Shown: positions 25,058 through 33,551 of the stretch, in pieces | Layout: each line of letters opens with the position of its first letter | Numbering within the stretch: the stretch's first letter is position 1 | Source of the DNA: Tagaea sp965279565 | GTDB lineage: Bacteria > Pseudomonadota > Alphaproteobacteria > CACIAM-22H2 | Length of the DNA: 64,000 nucleotides | Assembly (NCBI GenBank): GCA_965279565.1 | Contig: OZ257249.1 | Coordinates: forward strand, 1,612,001-1,676,000 | Direction: 5' to 3' | Notes under the pieces: model-generated | Told to the model about the DNA's origin: nothing | The model's database searches: none | What the model saw: the letters and a program-made list of their open reading frames with translations, nothing else | Made by a program: the position numbers and the translations under genes

Positions 25058-25771
25058 ATGAATCGTCCCCGCATCGGCATCACGCTCGACTCCGAACCGG
25101 CCGGCGGCTGGTCGAAAATGCCCTGGTACGCGCTGCGGCAGAACTACTGCAGCGCCGTCGCCGAGGTGGGCGGCCTGCCGCTGCCGCTGCCGCACGAGCC
25201 GGAACTGGCCGGCGCCTATCTCGACGGGATCGACGGGCTGCTGATCACCGGCGGGGCGTTCGACGTGGACCCGGCCCTGTTCGGCGACGCGACCAAGCAC
25301 GCGACCGTCAAGACCAAGGACCGGCGTACCGCCTTCGAGCATGCGATGGTCAAGGGTGCGATCGCGCGCGACATGCCGATCCTGGGGATCTGCGGCGGCG
25401 AACAGCTCCTCAACGTGGCGCTGGGCGGCACGCTGCACCAGCACGTGCCCGACGCGTACCCGGACGGGCTGGCGCACGAGCAGCCCAATCCGCGCACCGA
25501 ACCCGGCCATGCCGTGGATGTCGTGCCCGGCACGCTGCTGCACCGCGTGGTGGGGGCCACGCGCATGAACGTCAATTCCGCGCACCACCAGGCGGTCAAG
25601 GACGTGGGCCCCGGCGTGGTGATCAACGCGAAGGCGCCCGACGGCGTGATCGAGGGGATCGAGCATCCGGGCAAGCGCTTCTGCCTTGGCGTGGAGTGGC
25701 ATCCCGAATATTCGATCGATCCGGGTGATGGTGCCATCTTCGTGGCCTTCATCAAGGCGTGCGCCAGGTGA
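25058..25771 (+). CDS. Gamma-glutamyl-gamma-aminobutyrate hydrolase-family (C26) protein
   Basis: 237-aa class I glutamine-amidotransferase-like hydrolase. The nucleophile elbow GICGGEQLLNVALGG contains the catalytic Cys; the His-Glu pair is in GVEWHPEYS. DGLLITGGAFDVDP matches the PuuD/C26 family 'DGlLltGG.DvdP'. PuuD-type enzymes hydrolyse gamma-glutamyl-GABA in putrescine breakdown; no other puu genes are here, so the gamma-glutamyl substrate is unassigned. Its stop overlaps the GTG start of the pseudouridine synthase gene. Confidence 0.9.
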   Translation: MNRPRIGITLDSEPAGGWSKMPWYALRQNYCSAVAEVGGLPLPLPHEPELAGAYLDGIDGLLITGGAFDVDPALFGDATKHATVKTKDRRTAFEHAMVKGAIARDMPILGICGGEQLLNVALGGTLHQHVPDAYPDGLAHEQPNPRTEPGHAVDVVPGTLLHRVVGATRMNVNSAHHQAVKDVGPGVVINAKAPDGVIEGIEHPGKRFCLGVEWHPEYSIDPGDGAIFVAFIKACAR

Positions 25772-26538
25772 GCGACGAAACGGCCGCCGGCGAACGCGTC
25801 GCCAAGGTCATCGCGCGCGCGGGCCTCTGTTCGCGCCGCGAGGCCGAAGTGCTGATCGAGCAGGGCCGCGTGACGGTCAACGGCGAGAAGCTGCGCCGCG
25901 CCGCCCACAACGTGAAGCCGGGCGACGAGATCGTCGTCGACGGCAAGAAGCTGCCCGCCAGCGAACGGCCGCGCCTGTTCCGCTTCCACAAGCCGCGCGA
26001 AGTGCTCGTCGCCACGCGCGACCCGCAGGGCCGCCGCACGATCTATGACGGCATGCCCGCACACCTGCCGCGCCTGATGCCGGTCGGTCGGCTCGACTAC
26101 AACTCCGAAGGGCTGCTGCTGCTGACCAACGACGGTGGGATCAAGCGCCATCTCGAACTGCCGTCCTCCGGCCTCGTGCGGCGCTATCGTGTGCGCGTCT
26201 ACGGCACGCCCGATCCCGACCGGCTCGACCGGCTGAAGAACGGCATCTCCATCGACGGCGTGCAGTACGGCTCGATCGACGCGCGCATGGACGGCACGCC
26301 GGAAGGCAAGAACGCGTGGCTCGTCTTTGCACTCACCGAAGGCAAGAACCGGGAAGTGCGCCGCGTGTGCGAACAGCTCGGCCTGCAGGTCAACCGGCTG
26401 ATCCGCACGGACTATGGCGTCTTCGGCCTCGAACGGCTGCCGCGCGGCGGCATCGAGGAAGTGGGTCCGGGCGAACTGCGCAAGACGCTGGGCACGCTCG
26501 CCGGGCCCGTGCAGAAGAAGGGCAAGCCCGCCGCATGA
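25768..26538 (+). CDS. rluB: RluB/RsuA-family pseudouridine synthase
   Basis: 256-aa enzyme with an N-terminal S4 RNA-binding domain (ERVAKVIARAGLCSRREAEVLIEQGRVTVNG) and a catalytic domain with GRLDYNSEGLLLLTNDG (catalytic Asp) and GKNREVRRVCEQLG. Family members make pseudouridine in 23S rRNA (RluB, position 2605) or 16S rRNA (RsuA). The short C-terminus and GRLDYNSEG favour RluB, but RluE/F or RsuA cannot be excluded. GTG at 25768 is chosen because it couples to the previous stop (GTGA); GTG at 25759 is an alternative adding three residues. Confidence 0.92.
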   Translation: MSDETAAGERVAKVIARAGLCSRREAEVLIEQGRVTVNGEKLRRAAHNVKPGDEIVVDGKKLPASERPRLFRFHKPREVLVATRDPQGRRTIYDGMPAHLPRLMPVGRLDYNSEGLLLLTNDGGIKRHLELPSSGLVRRYRVRVYGTPDPDRLDRLKNGISIDGVQYGSIDARMDGTPEGKNAWLVFALTEGKNREVRRVCEQLGLQVNRLIRTDYGVFGLERLPRGGIEEVGPGELRKTLGTLAGPVQKKGKPAA

Positions 26539-26987
26539 CGCGGACGATCCGCTATCTCGAGGATTTCGCCGTCGGCGACGTGATCAAGGGCGGTTCGCTG
26601 ACGGTCGATGCCGCGATGATCAAGGAATTCGCCGCGAAGTACGATCCGCAGCCCTTCCATCTCGACGAGGAAGCGGCGAAGGCGACGTTCTTCAAGGGCC
26701 TCGCCGCCAGCGGCTGGCATACGGCCGCACTCACGATGCGCCTGATCGTGGATTCGGGCGTGCCCGTCTCGGGCGGCGTCATCGGGGCGGGCGGCACCAT
26801 CGCGTGGCCCAAGGCGCTGCGCCCGGGCGAGACGATCCGGCTGGAAAGCGAGATCCTGGAAGTGCGCCCGTCGAAATCGCGCCCCGACCGCGGCATGGTC
26901 AAGGTGCGCTTCACCACATATGACAGTGCGGGCGACGCCGTGCAGGTGCTCGTCGCCGATCTCGTCGCCCCGCGGCGGAGCATCTGA
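26535..26987 (+). CDS. MaoC-like hot-dog dehydratase
   Basis: 150-aa single hot-dog domain protein of the MaoC/(R)-enoyl-CoA hydratase type. The region FAAKYDPQPFHLDEEAAK matches the catalytic 'fa...D.nPiH.D...a' signature with Asp and His, followed by GLAASGWHTAALTMRL. Expected reaction is hydration of trans-2-enoyl-CoA, but many single-domain MaoC proteins are uncharacterised. ATG 26535 overlaps the rluB stop and its own stop shares a base with the rsmD start (TGATG), so it travels with RNA-modification genes without an obvious link. Confidence 0.88.
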   Translation: MTRTIRYLEDFAVGDVIKGGSLTVDAAMIKEFAAKYDPQPFHLDEEAAKATFFKGLAASGWHTAALTMRLIVDSGVPVSGGVIGAGGTIAWPKALRPGETIRLESEILEVRPSKSRPDRGMVKVRFTTYDSAGDAVQVLVADLVAPRRSI

Positions 26988-27589
26988 TGGCAGACAGATC
27001 GGCCGGAACCATCCGCATCGTCGCGGGCCAGTGGCGCGGGCGCAAGCTCGACGTGCCCGACGGCGACGCGATCCGCCCGACGGGCGAGCGCCAGCGCAAG
27101 GCGCTGTTCGACATCCTCGGCCACGGGCGCTTCGCGCCCGGCGGCGTGTCGATGCTGCAGGACGCGCACGTGCTCGACGTGTTCGCCGGCACGGGCGCGC
27201 TGGGTCTCGAAGCGCTGTCGCGCAACGCGGCCACGTGCGTGTTCGTCGACCGCGCACCGGCCGCGCGCCGCGCCATCGAGGCGAACATCAAGATGCTGGC
27301 GGCGGGGCCGCGCACGCGCTTCGTCGTCGCCGACGCGACGAAACTGCCCGCCGCACCGCCCGAGCCGTGGGCGCCGGCCAATCTCGTCTTCCTCGATCCG
27401 CCCTACCGCTCGGGCCTGGCGCTCGCCGCACTCGGCGAACTTGCCGCGCGCGGCTGGCTTGCGGCCGGCGCGGTCTGCGTCGTCGAACTCGCCCTCGACG
27501 AGGCGTTCGAGGTGCCGGCCGGCTTCGCGTTGGTCGACAGCCGCAGCTACGGCAAATCGAAATTCGTTTTCCTCGCCCACGGAGCCTGA
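26987..27589 (+). CDS. rsmD: 16S rRNA (guanine966-N2)-methyltransferase RsmD
   Basis: 200-aa SAM-dependent methyltransferase that modifies G966 of 16S rRNA. Begins RIVAGQWRGRKLDVP with RPTGERQRKALFDIL, the RsmD N-terminal signature; motif I VLDVFAGTGALGLEALSRN; catalytic NPPY-type motif present as LDPPYRSG. Start ATG 26987 overlaps the MaoC stop. Second rRNA-modifying enzyme of this short operon with rluB. The alcohol dehydrogenase gene starts 2 bp after its stop. Confidence 0.95.
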   Translation: MADRSAGTIRIVAGQWRGRKLDVPDGDAIRPTGERQRKALFDILGHGRFAPGGVSMLQDAHVLDVFAGTGALGLEALSRNAATCVFVDRAPAARRAIEANIKMLAAGPRTRFVVADATKLPAAPPEPWAPANLVFLDPPYRSGLALAALGELAARGWLAAGAVCVVELALDEAFEVPAGFALVDSRSYGKSKFVFLAHGA

Positions 27590-27591
27590 CG

Positions 27592-28719
27592 ATGGCGCTG
27601 ATCCAGTATCTGACCCGCATCCAGTTCGACTATGGCGCGCTCGACACGCTTGCGGCCGAACTCGCATTGATCGGCGCGAAGCGCCCGCTCGTCGTGACCG
27701 ACAAGGGTGTCGCCGCCGCGGGCCTGCTCGCGCGCGTGCTGGCGAAGCTGGGGATGGAGCCGGCGGGCGTGTTCGACGCCACGCCCGCGAACCCGACCGA
27801 GGAAGCCGCCCTCGCGGCGATCGCGATGTTCAAGGCCGCGAAGGCCGACAGCTGCATCGGGCTCGGCGGCGGTTCGTCGATGGACCTCGCCAAGATCGTG
27901 GCGCTGGGTGCCACGCACGAAGGCCCGCTGGTGAAATACGCCGCCATCGAAGGCGGCGTTCCGCGCATCGGTTCGCACATCGCACCAAGTATCGCGATCC
28001 CGACGACGGCGGGCACGGGCTCGGAAGTCGGGCGCGGGGCCATCCTCGTCTTCGCCGACGGGCGCAAGCTCGGCGTCGTGTCGCCGTTCCTGATCCCGCG
28101 CGTCGCGGTGTGCGATCCCGAACTCACGCTCGGCCTGCCGGCCGGCCTCACGGCCGCGACCGGCATGGACGCGCTCGCCCACTGCATCGAGACGTTCCTT
28201 GCCCCCGCGGTCAATCCGCCGGCCGAGGCGATCGCGCTCGACGGGGCCGTGCGCGTCGTCAAGCATCTCGAGCGCGCGGTGACGGACGGCCAGGACCGCG
28301 AGGCGCGCTGGCACATGATGATGGGCGCCATGCAGGGCGCGATGGCGTTCCAGAAGGGGCTTGGCGCGGTGCACGCGCTCTCGCATCCGTTGGGCAGTCT
28401 CAAGGATCTCAACCTGCATCACGGCACGCTCAACGCCATCGTGATGCCGGCAGTACTCCGCTTCAACGAGGGTGCGACCGGCGACAAGTATGCGCGCCTG
28501 CGCGTGGCCCTGGGTCTTGCGGCCGAGACGAAGCTCGACGCGTTTATCGCCGATCTCAACGCGCGGCTGCGCCTGCCGACGGGGCTGAAGGCGATGGGCG
28601 TGGAACGTTCGCGCTTCGCCGGCCTGATCCCGCACATCCTTGCCGACCACACGGCCGCGACGAACCCGCGCAAGCTCGACGCGGCAGCGGCCGGGATGCT
28701 GCTCGAGGAGTCGCTCTAG
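27592..28719 (+). CDS. Iron-containing alcohol dehydrogenase (type III)
   Basis: 375-aa NAD(P)-dependent, metal-containing dehydrogenase. The nucleotide loop GLGGGSSMDLAKIVALG, IAIPTTAGTGSEVGRGAI and the metal-ligand segment GMDALAHCIETFLAP with GLGAVHALSHPLGSLKDLNLHHG (His ligands) are complete. Close relatives include 4-hydroxybutyrate, L-threonine and maleylacetate-reductase-like enzymes; substrate is not readable from motifs. Starts 2 bp after rsmD and lies 5 bp before the HAD gene, so it is likely cotranscribed. Confidence 0.92.
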   Translation: MALIQYLTRIQFDYGALDTLAAELALIGAKRPLVVTDKGVAAAGLLARVLAKLGMEPAGVFDATPANPTEEAALAAIAMFKAAKADSCIGLGGGSSMDLAKIVALGATHEGPLVKYAAIEGGVPRIGSHIAPSIAIPTTAGTGSEVGRGAILVFADGRKLGVVSPFLIPRVAVCDPELTLGLPAGLTAATGMDALAHCIETFLAPAVNPPAEAIALDGAVRVVKHLERAVTDGQDREARWHMMMGAMQGAMAFQKGLGAVHALSHPLGSLKDLNLHHGTLNAIVMPAVLRFNEGATGDKYARLRVALGLAAETKLDAFIADLNARLRLPTGLKAMGVERSRFAGLIPHILADHTAATNPRKLDAAAAGMLLEESL

Positions 28720-28724
28720 CCCGC

Positions 28725-29354
28725 ATGGCGCGCTACCGGCTCGTCGTGTTCGATTTCGACGGCACGCTCGCCGACAGCTGGCCGTGGCTGATGGAAAACC
28801 TCGCCGGAATCGCCGAACGCCACCGGCTGCGCAAGGTCGATCCCGCCGAGATCGAGACGCTGCGCGGCCGCCCGAGCCGCGAGGTCGTCCGCCATTTCGG
28901 CGTGCGTTTCTGGCAGATGCCGTTCATCGCGCGCGACATGCGCAAGCGCGTGGCCGCGGCAGCCGATACGATCCCGATGTTCGACGGCGTGCCCGGACTG
29001 CTGCGCGACGTCGCGGCGGCCGGTGCGATCATCGCGGTCGTCACGTCGAACGGGGAAGAGACGGTGCGCCGGGTGCTGGGCCCGTCGGCATCGCTGGTCG
29101 ACCATTTCGTCTGCGGGATCGCGATGTTCGGCAAGGCGCGCAAGTTCGACCGGCTGCGCCGGAAGCTGGGTCTCCAGCGCAGCGACGTGCTGTGCGTGGG
29201 CGACGAGGTGCGCGACATCGATGCCGCGCGCGCGGCCGGACTTGCGGCGGGCGCGGTCCTCTGGGGCTATGCAAACGCGCAGGCTCTCGCCGCAGCGAAA
29301 CCGGACTTCACGTTCGCGACGCGCGACGCGGTGCGCGCGGCGGTCGTCGGCTAG
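28725..29354 (+). CDS. HAD-superfamily hydrolase (phosphoglycolate-phosphatase-like)
   Basis: 209-aa HAD phosphatase. Motif I VFDFDGTLADSW, cap helices, motif II VVTSNG, the Lys in FGKARKFD and motif IV VGDEVRDIDAARAAG are present, as in Gph/MupP-type phosphatases with a C1 cap. Could dephosphorylate phosphoglycolate or a sugar phosphate; unassigned. The stop codon overlaps the convergent stop of the PhnA-like gene by 2 bp, so there is no room for a separate terminator. Confidence 0.9.
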   Translation: MARYRLVVFDFDGTLADSWPWLMENLAGIAERHRLRKVDPAEIETLRGRPSREVVRHFGVRFWQMPFIARDMRKRVAAAADTIPMFDGVPGLLRDVAAAGAIIAVVTSNGEETVRRVLGPSASLVDHFVCGIAMFGKARKFDRLRRKLGLQRSDVLCVGDEVRDIDAARAAGLAAGAVLWGYANAQALAAAKPDFTFATRDAVRAAVVG

Positions 29355-29695
29355 ACCTTCTTCACGAACTCGGACTTGAGGTTCATGGCACCCACGCCGT
29401 CGATCCTGCAGGCGATGTTGTGCCCGTCGGTGGATTCGACCAGCCGGATGCCCTTGACCTTCGTGCCGACCTTGACGACCGCGGACGAGCCGCGAACCTT
29501 GAGGTCCTTGATGACGCTGACGGTGTCGCCGTCGGCCAGCGCGTTCCCGTGCGCGTCGCGTACGCCGGCGGCTTCGGCGGGATCGCCGGCCGCGGCCGGA
29601 TTCCATTCATGCGCGCAGTCGGGGCAGATCCACAGATTGCCGTCGTGATAGACGTTTTCCGACGCGCATTGCGGGCACTTCGTTTCGGTTTCCAT
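29351..29695 (-). CDS. PhnA/YjdM-family zinc-ribbon protein
   Basis: 114-aa protein with an N-terminal zinc ribbon (CPQC...CPDC) and a C-terminal SH3-like domain (GDTVSVIKDLKVRGSSAVVKVGTKVKGIRLV...HNIACRIDGVGAMNLKSEFVKK), the classic PhnA/YjdM layout. Despite the historical 'alkylphosphonate' name the E. coli protein is not needed for phosphonate use, and the function is unknown. ATG 29695 (METETKCPQC) is 2 bp from the gshA stop, so it is cotranscribed with gshA. Confidence 0.93.
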   Translation of the reverse strand: METETKCPQCASENVYHDGNLWICPDCAHEWNPAAAGDPAEAAGVRDAHGNALADGDTVSVIKDLKVRGSSAVVKVGTKVKGIRLVESTDGHNIACRIDGVGAMNLKSEFVKKV

Positions 29696-29697
29696 CC

Positions 29698-31068
29698 TCA
29701 GTACGCGAACTCGTCGTAGATCGGCTTCACGCTGCCGCCCCACGCACCGTGGAAGCGCGCGAGCTTCAGTTCGGCCGGCGTGGTGCCGCTATCGACGATC
29801 TGCTGCAGCGGGTTGAGGAAGTGCGTCTCGTCGCCGTCGCCCATGCGGTTGTAACGCGCGCGCGCGGCGAGGCCCTTGCGGGCGATGGCCACCATCTCGC
29901 GCGCGACGTCCAGCACCGTGCCCTTGCGGAACGGTGCTTTTAGCGCCAGGCGGGGTACATCGCGGCGCAGGGCCTGCATCTCGTCGATGGTCCAGTCCTT
30001 GACGAGATCGTACGCCGCATCGAGCGCGCCCTGATCGTAGAGCAGCCCGACGAACAAAGCCGGCAGCGCGCACAGGCGATTCCACGGGCCGCCGTCGGCC
30101 CCGCGCATCTCCAGATATTTCTTGAGGCGCACTTCGGGGAACGCGGTCGTCACGTGGTCGGCCCAGTCGCCGGTCGTGGCTTCGCCGGCACCCAGGTCCT
30201 TGTACTCGCCCGCCATGAACTTGCGGAACGAGCGGCCCGCGGCGTCGATATACTTGCCGTCGCGATAGACGAAATACATGGGCACGTCGAGCAGCCAGTC
30301 CACGTAGCGCTCGTAGCCCATGCCCTGTTCGAACACGAACGGGATCAGGCCGCAGCGGTCGGGGTCGGTGTCGGTCCACATCTGGCTGCGATAGCTCAAG
30401 AACCCCGACGGCTTGCCTTCGAGGAAGGGCGAGCTTGCGAAGATCGCGGTCGCGGCCGGCTGGAGTGCGAGCGACGCGCGGTACTTCTTCACCATGTCGG
30501 CTTCGGAACCGAAATCGAGATTCACCTGCACGGTGCAGGTGCGCAGCATCATGTCGAGCCCGAGCTTGCCGCGCTTGGGCATGTATTCGCGCATGATCTT
30601 CGTGCGGCCCTTGGGCATCCAGTGGATCTCGTCGCGCCGCCATTCGGGCGCGAAGCCAAGCCCGATCATGCCCACGCCGAGCTCGGCGGCGACGGTCTTG
30701 CACTCGACCAGATGCTGGTTCGTCTCGTCGCAGGTCTGGTGGATGTTGTCGAGCGGGGCGCCCGACAGCTCGAACTGGCCGCCCGGCTCCAGCGTGACCG
30801 AACACAGGCCCTTCAGCAGGGCGATGGGCTTGCCGTTCTCCTCGACCGGATTCCAGCCGAAGCGCGTCAGCCCCTCGATCATCGCGCGCACGCTGGCCTT
30901 CTGGCCCTCGTAGGGCAGCGGCTTGTGGTCGGCGAGCGTGAACAGGAACTTCTCGTGTTCGGTGCCGATACGCCAGTCGGCCTTCGGCTTCTCGCCCGAG
31001 GCGATCCAGTCGATCAGTTGGCGTTTCGACGTGATGATTTCGCCGCGGGAGGTCGGTGGAGCTGACAT
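29698..31068 (-). CDS. gshA: Glutamate-cysteine ligase, plant/alphaproteobacterial type
   Basis: 456-aa enzyme forming gamma-glutamylcysteine from Glu, Cys and ATP, the first step of glutathione synthesis. Matches the plant-like GCL group rather than E. coli GshA: IGTEHEKFLF near the N-terminus, LEPGGQFELSGAPLDNIHQTC, FGSEADMVKKYR and GFLSYRSQMWTDTDPDRCG. ATG 31068 gives MSAPPTSRG; 22 bp below the rsmE stop. Redox-regulating disulfides known in the plant enzyme cannot be judged here. Confidence 0.95.
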   Translation of the reverse strand: MSAPPTSRGEIITSKRQLIDWIASGEKPKADWRIGTEHEKFLFTLADHKPLPYEGQKASVRAMIEGLTRFGWNPVEENGKPIALLKGLCSVTLEPGGQFELSGAPLDNIHQTCDETNQHLVECKTVAAELGVGMIGLGFAPEWRRDEIHWMPKGRTKIMREYMPKRGKLGLDMMLRTCTVQVNLDFGSEADMVKKYRASLALQPAATAIFASSPFLEGKPSGFLSYRSQMWTDTDPDRCGLIPFVFEQGMGYERYVDWLLDVPMYFVYRDGKYIDAAGRSFRKFMAGEYKDLGAGEATTGDWADHVTTAFPEVRLKKYLEMRGADGGPWNRLCALPALFVGLLYDQGALDAAYDLVKDWTIDEMQALRRDVPRLALKAPFRKGTVLDVAREMVAIARKGLAARARYNRMGDGDETHFLNPLQQIVDSGTTPAELKLARFHGAWGGSVKPIYDEFAY

Positions 31069-31090
31069 AGGGTTCTTTCGGACTCTTGTT

Positions 31091-31873
31091 TCAGGTCGGC
31101 GCGAAGCGCGGCTTCTTGTCCGCGTCCGGTGCGAGCGACTGGAACACCGCGATGGCCGCGATGGCCGCGGTGTCCGCGCGCAGCACGCGCGGTCCCAGTC
31201 CCACGGGTCTAACATCGGCACGTTTGCGGAGCATATCAAGTTCCTCTGCCGCGAAACCACCCTCGGGCCCGGTCAGAATGGCCCATGGTTTCGTAAGGTC
31301 TTCCTTCGCAAGCACCGCGGCGATGGCGTTTCCGCCGCCGCCTTCGTCGCACAGCACGATGTTGCGGTCCTTCGGCCAGTTCGCCAGTGCCTGCGAAAGC
31401 GTTACGCAGGGCTTCACCTCCGGCACGCCCAGCCGTTCGCTCTGCTCGGCGGCTTCGGTCGCGGTCGCGCGTAGGCGGTCCTCGTTGACGCGCTCGACGA
31501 TCGTGTGGCGCGTGATGACGGGCCAGAGTGCCGATACGCCAAGCTCGGTCGCCTTCTCGGCGACGAAGTCGAGATGCGCGCGCTTGATCGGTGCGAAGAC
31601 CAGCCACAGATCGGGCTCGCGCATGGGTGCGCGACGCTGCGCGCGGATCGCGAAATCGACGCTGTGCTTGCCGTACGCCGCGATCTCGGCGGCGTATTCG
31701 CCGTCGCGCGCGTTGAACAGCGCCACGACGCTACCCGCCGGCAGGCGCAGCACGTTGCGAAGATAGTGCGCCTGTCCGCCTTCCAGACGCGCGCCCGCAC
31801 CCGTCAGGTCCGCTTGCGCATGCAGGCGCGCGCGGGGACGGGGCTGGGTGCTGGACGCGGGCGGCTTCGACAT
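31091..31873 (-). CDS. rsmE: 16S rRNA (uracil1498-N3)-methyltransferase RsmE
   Basis: 260-aa SPOUT-class methyltransferase for U1498 in 16S rRNA. An N-terminal PUA-like domain (HYLRNVLRLPAGSVVALFNARDGEY) and the C-terminal knot with ILTGPEGGFAAEELDMLR and VGLGPRVLRADTAAIAAIAVFQ, the SAM-binding trefoil signature. KRAHLDFVAEKATELGVSALWPV is also typical. ATG 31873; only 16 bp separate it from the divergent ubiA. Confidence 0.95.
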   Translation of the reverse strand: MSKPPASSTQPRPRARLHAQADLTGAGARLEGGQAHYLRNVLRLPAGSVVALFNARDGEYAAEIAAYGKHSVDFAIRAQRRAPMREPDLWLVFAPIKRAHLDFVAEKATELGVSALWPVITRHTIVERVNEDRLRATATEAAEQSERLGVPEVKPCVTLSQALANWPKDRNIVLCDEGGGGNAIAAVLAKEDLTKPWAILTGPEGGFAAEELDMLRKRADVRPVGLGPRVLRADTAAIAAIAVFQSLAPDADKKPRFAPT

Positions 31874-31889
31874 GGGATCGTGCTAGCAC

Positions 31890-32807
31890 ATGACCGATAC
31901 GGCGCAAACCGCGGCAAGCGACATTCCCAAGGGCGGCTGGGTCGACCGGTTCCTGCCGCGCAGCTGGCGCCCCTATGCGCGGCTCTCGCGCCTCGACCGG
32001 CCCATCGGCACGTGGCTGCTGCTGTTCCCGTGCTGGTGGTCGATCCTGCTCGCGCGCCCGGCACCGGGCGAAGCGCTGTGGCTGTTCGTGCTGTTCGGGC
32101 TCGGCGCGCTGGTGATGCGCGGGGCGGGCTGCACCTACAACGATCTGGTCGACCGCGAGTTCGACGCGGCCGTCGCGCGCACCGCCGACCGGCCGATCCC
32201 GTCGGGGCAGGTCAGCGTGCGCGCGGCCGTCGCGTGGCTGGTCGCACAGCTCGTCGTCGGGCTCGTCATCCTGCTGCAGCTCAACCTGTTCTCGATGGGC
32301 CTCGGCGTGGCGTCGCTGCTGCTCGTCTTCACCTATCCGCTGATGAAGCGCATCACGTGGTGGCCGCAGTTCTTCCTCGGCCTCGCCTTCAACTGGGGCG
32401 CGCTGATGGGCTATGCGGCCGTGCGCGGCACGCTCGACGAGGCGCCGCTGCTGCTCTATCTCGCCGGCATCTTCTGGACGCTGGGCTACGACACGATCTA
32501 TGCGCACCAGGACAAGGAGGACGACGCGCTGATCGGCGTGAAGTCCTCCGCCCTGCGGCTGGGCGAACGGACCGTGCCGGCCCTCTATTTCTTCTATGGC
32601 GCCACCGTCGCCGTGCTGGCGATGGTGGGCGCGCTTGCCGGGCTCGGCATCGCGTATACCGGCGCACTCGTGCTGGGGGCGGCCCAGCTCGTCTGGCAGG
32701 TGCGCGCGGGCCGCATCGACGATCCGGCCGACTGCCTTGCCAAGTTCAAGTCGAACCGCGTCTTCGGCTGGCTCGTGCTCGCCGGGATCGGGCTCGGCGC
32801 CTTGTGA
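31890..32807 (+). CDS. ubiA: 4-hydroxybenzoate octaprenyltransferase UbiA
   Basis: 305-aa integral-membrane prenyltransferase attaching the polyprenyl tail to 4-hydroxybenzoate in ubiquinone synthesis. Two Asp-rich, Mg-binding motifs are intact: NDLVDREFD (about residues 88-96) and DTIYAHQDKEDD (about 208-219); eight to nine TM helices follow family topology. The N-terminal LSRLDRPIGTWLLLFPCWW is the UbiA rather than CtaB type. Its stop overlaps the GTG of the methyltransferase gene. A UbiD-family decarboxylase lies 2.3 kb downstream. Confidence 0.95.
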   Translation: MTDTAQTAASDIPKGGWVDRFLPRSWRPYARLSRLDRPIGTWLLLFPCWWSILLARPAPGEALWLFVLFGLGALVMRGAGCTYNDLVDREFDAAVARTADRPIPSGQVSVRAAVAWLVAQLVVGLVILLQLNLFSMGLGVASLLLVFTYPLMKRITWWPQFFLGLAFNWGALMGYAAVRGTLDEAPLLLYLAGIFWTLGYDTIYAHQDKEDDALIGVKSSALRLGERTVPALYFFYGATVAVLAMVGALAGLGIAYTGALVLGAAQLVWQVRAGRIDDPADCLAKFKSNRVFGWLVLAGIGLGAL

Positions 32808-33454
32808 GCCTGGATCGCGCCGCGTTCATCCGCGCCCAGACGCGCCTCTTCGCCCCGCCGCTCGTGCCCGAGATCGTGCTGCATCTGGCCGCGCGCGCGA
32901 CCGACCTGTGGGAAGCGACCGAAGCGAAGCTGGAAGCGACCGGCCTGCCGCCGCCCTACTGGGCCTTCGCATGGCCGGGCGGGCGCGCACTCGCCCGCCT
33001 GCTGCTCGACCGGCCGGAGCTGGCGAAGGGCAAAAGCGTGCTCGATTTCGCCGCCGGCTGCGGCATCGCGGGTATTGCCGCGGCGAAGGCGAGGGCATCC
33101 CACGTGACCGCCAGCGAGATCGACGATTTCGCCGGCACGGCGATGGCGCTCAATGCCGAGGCCAACGGCGTGGCACTAAGCGTGCGACTCGACGACGTGA
33201 CGGCACTGGACCCGCCGCCGAACTACGAGCTGATCCTGGCCGGCGACGTGTTCTACGAGAAGCCGATGGCCGAGCGGATCTGGCCGTGGCTCAAGGCGCG
33301 CAAGGCGGAAGGGGCCGTCGTCCTCGTCGCCGATCCGGGCCGTGCCTATTTGCCGGGCAGCGGGCTTGGCGAGATCGCGCGCTACGACGTGCCGACCGAT
33401 CTCGATCTCGAGGACCGCACCGTACGCACGACGCGCGTGCTCGCGGTCGAGTGA
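32804..33454 (+). CDS. Class I SAM methyltransferase, ETF-beta lysine methyltransferase-like
   Basis: 216-aa methyltransferase. Motif I VLDFAAGCGIAGIAAAKA, a helical N-terminus with LPPPYWAFAWPGGRALARLLLD, LILAGDVFYEK and a late VADPGRAYLP. The DPGR and WAFAWPGG features match the group of protein lysine methyltransferases related to human METTL20 (ETFBKMT) and its alphaproteobacterial counterpart, often mislabelled ribosomal L11 or nicotinamide methyltransferase. Target assignment is inference. GTG 32804 is coupled to the ubiA stop (GTGA). Confidence 0.82.
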   Translation: MSLDRAAFIRAQTRLFAPPLVPEIVLHLAARATDLWEATEAKLEATGLPPPYWAFAWPGGRALARLLLDRPELAKGKSVLDFAAGCGIAGIAAAKARASHVTASEIDDFAGTAMALNAEANGVALSVRLDDVTALDPPPNYELILAGDVFYEKPMAERIWPWLKARKAEGAVVLVADPGRAYLPGSGLGEIARYDVPTDLDLEDRTVRTTRVLAVE

Positions 33455-33551
33455 CGGACGTGGCCGTCGTGCCACAGGTGCGGCGGAAGAATCGCACCGC
33501 ACCCGCATGCGCTCTGGCGACTCGAAGGTGCGGGCCTCTATAGTCGAATCG

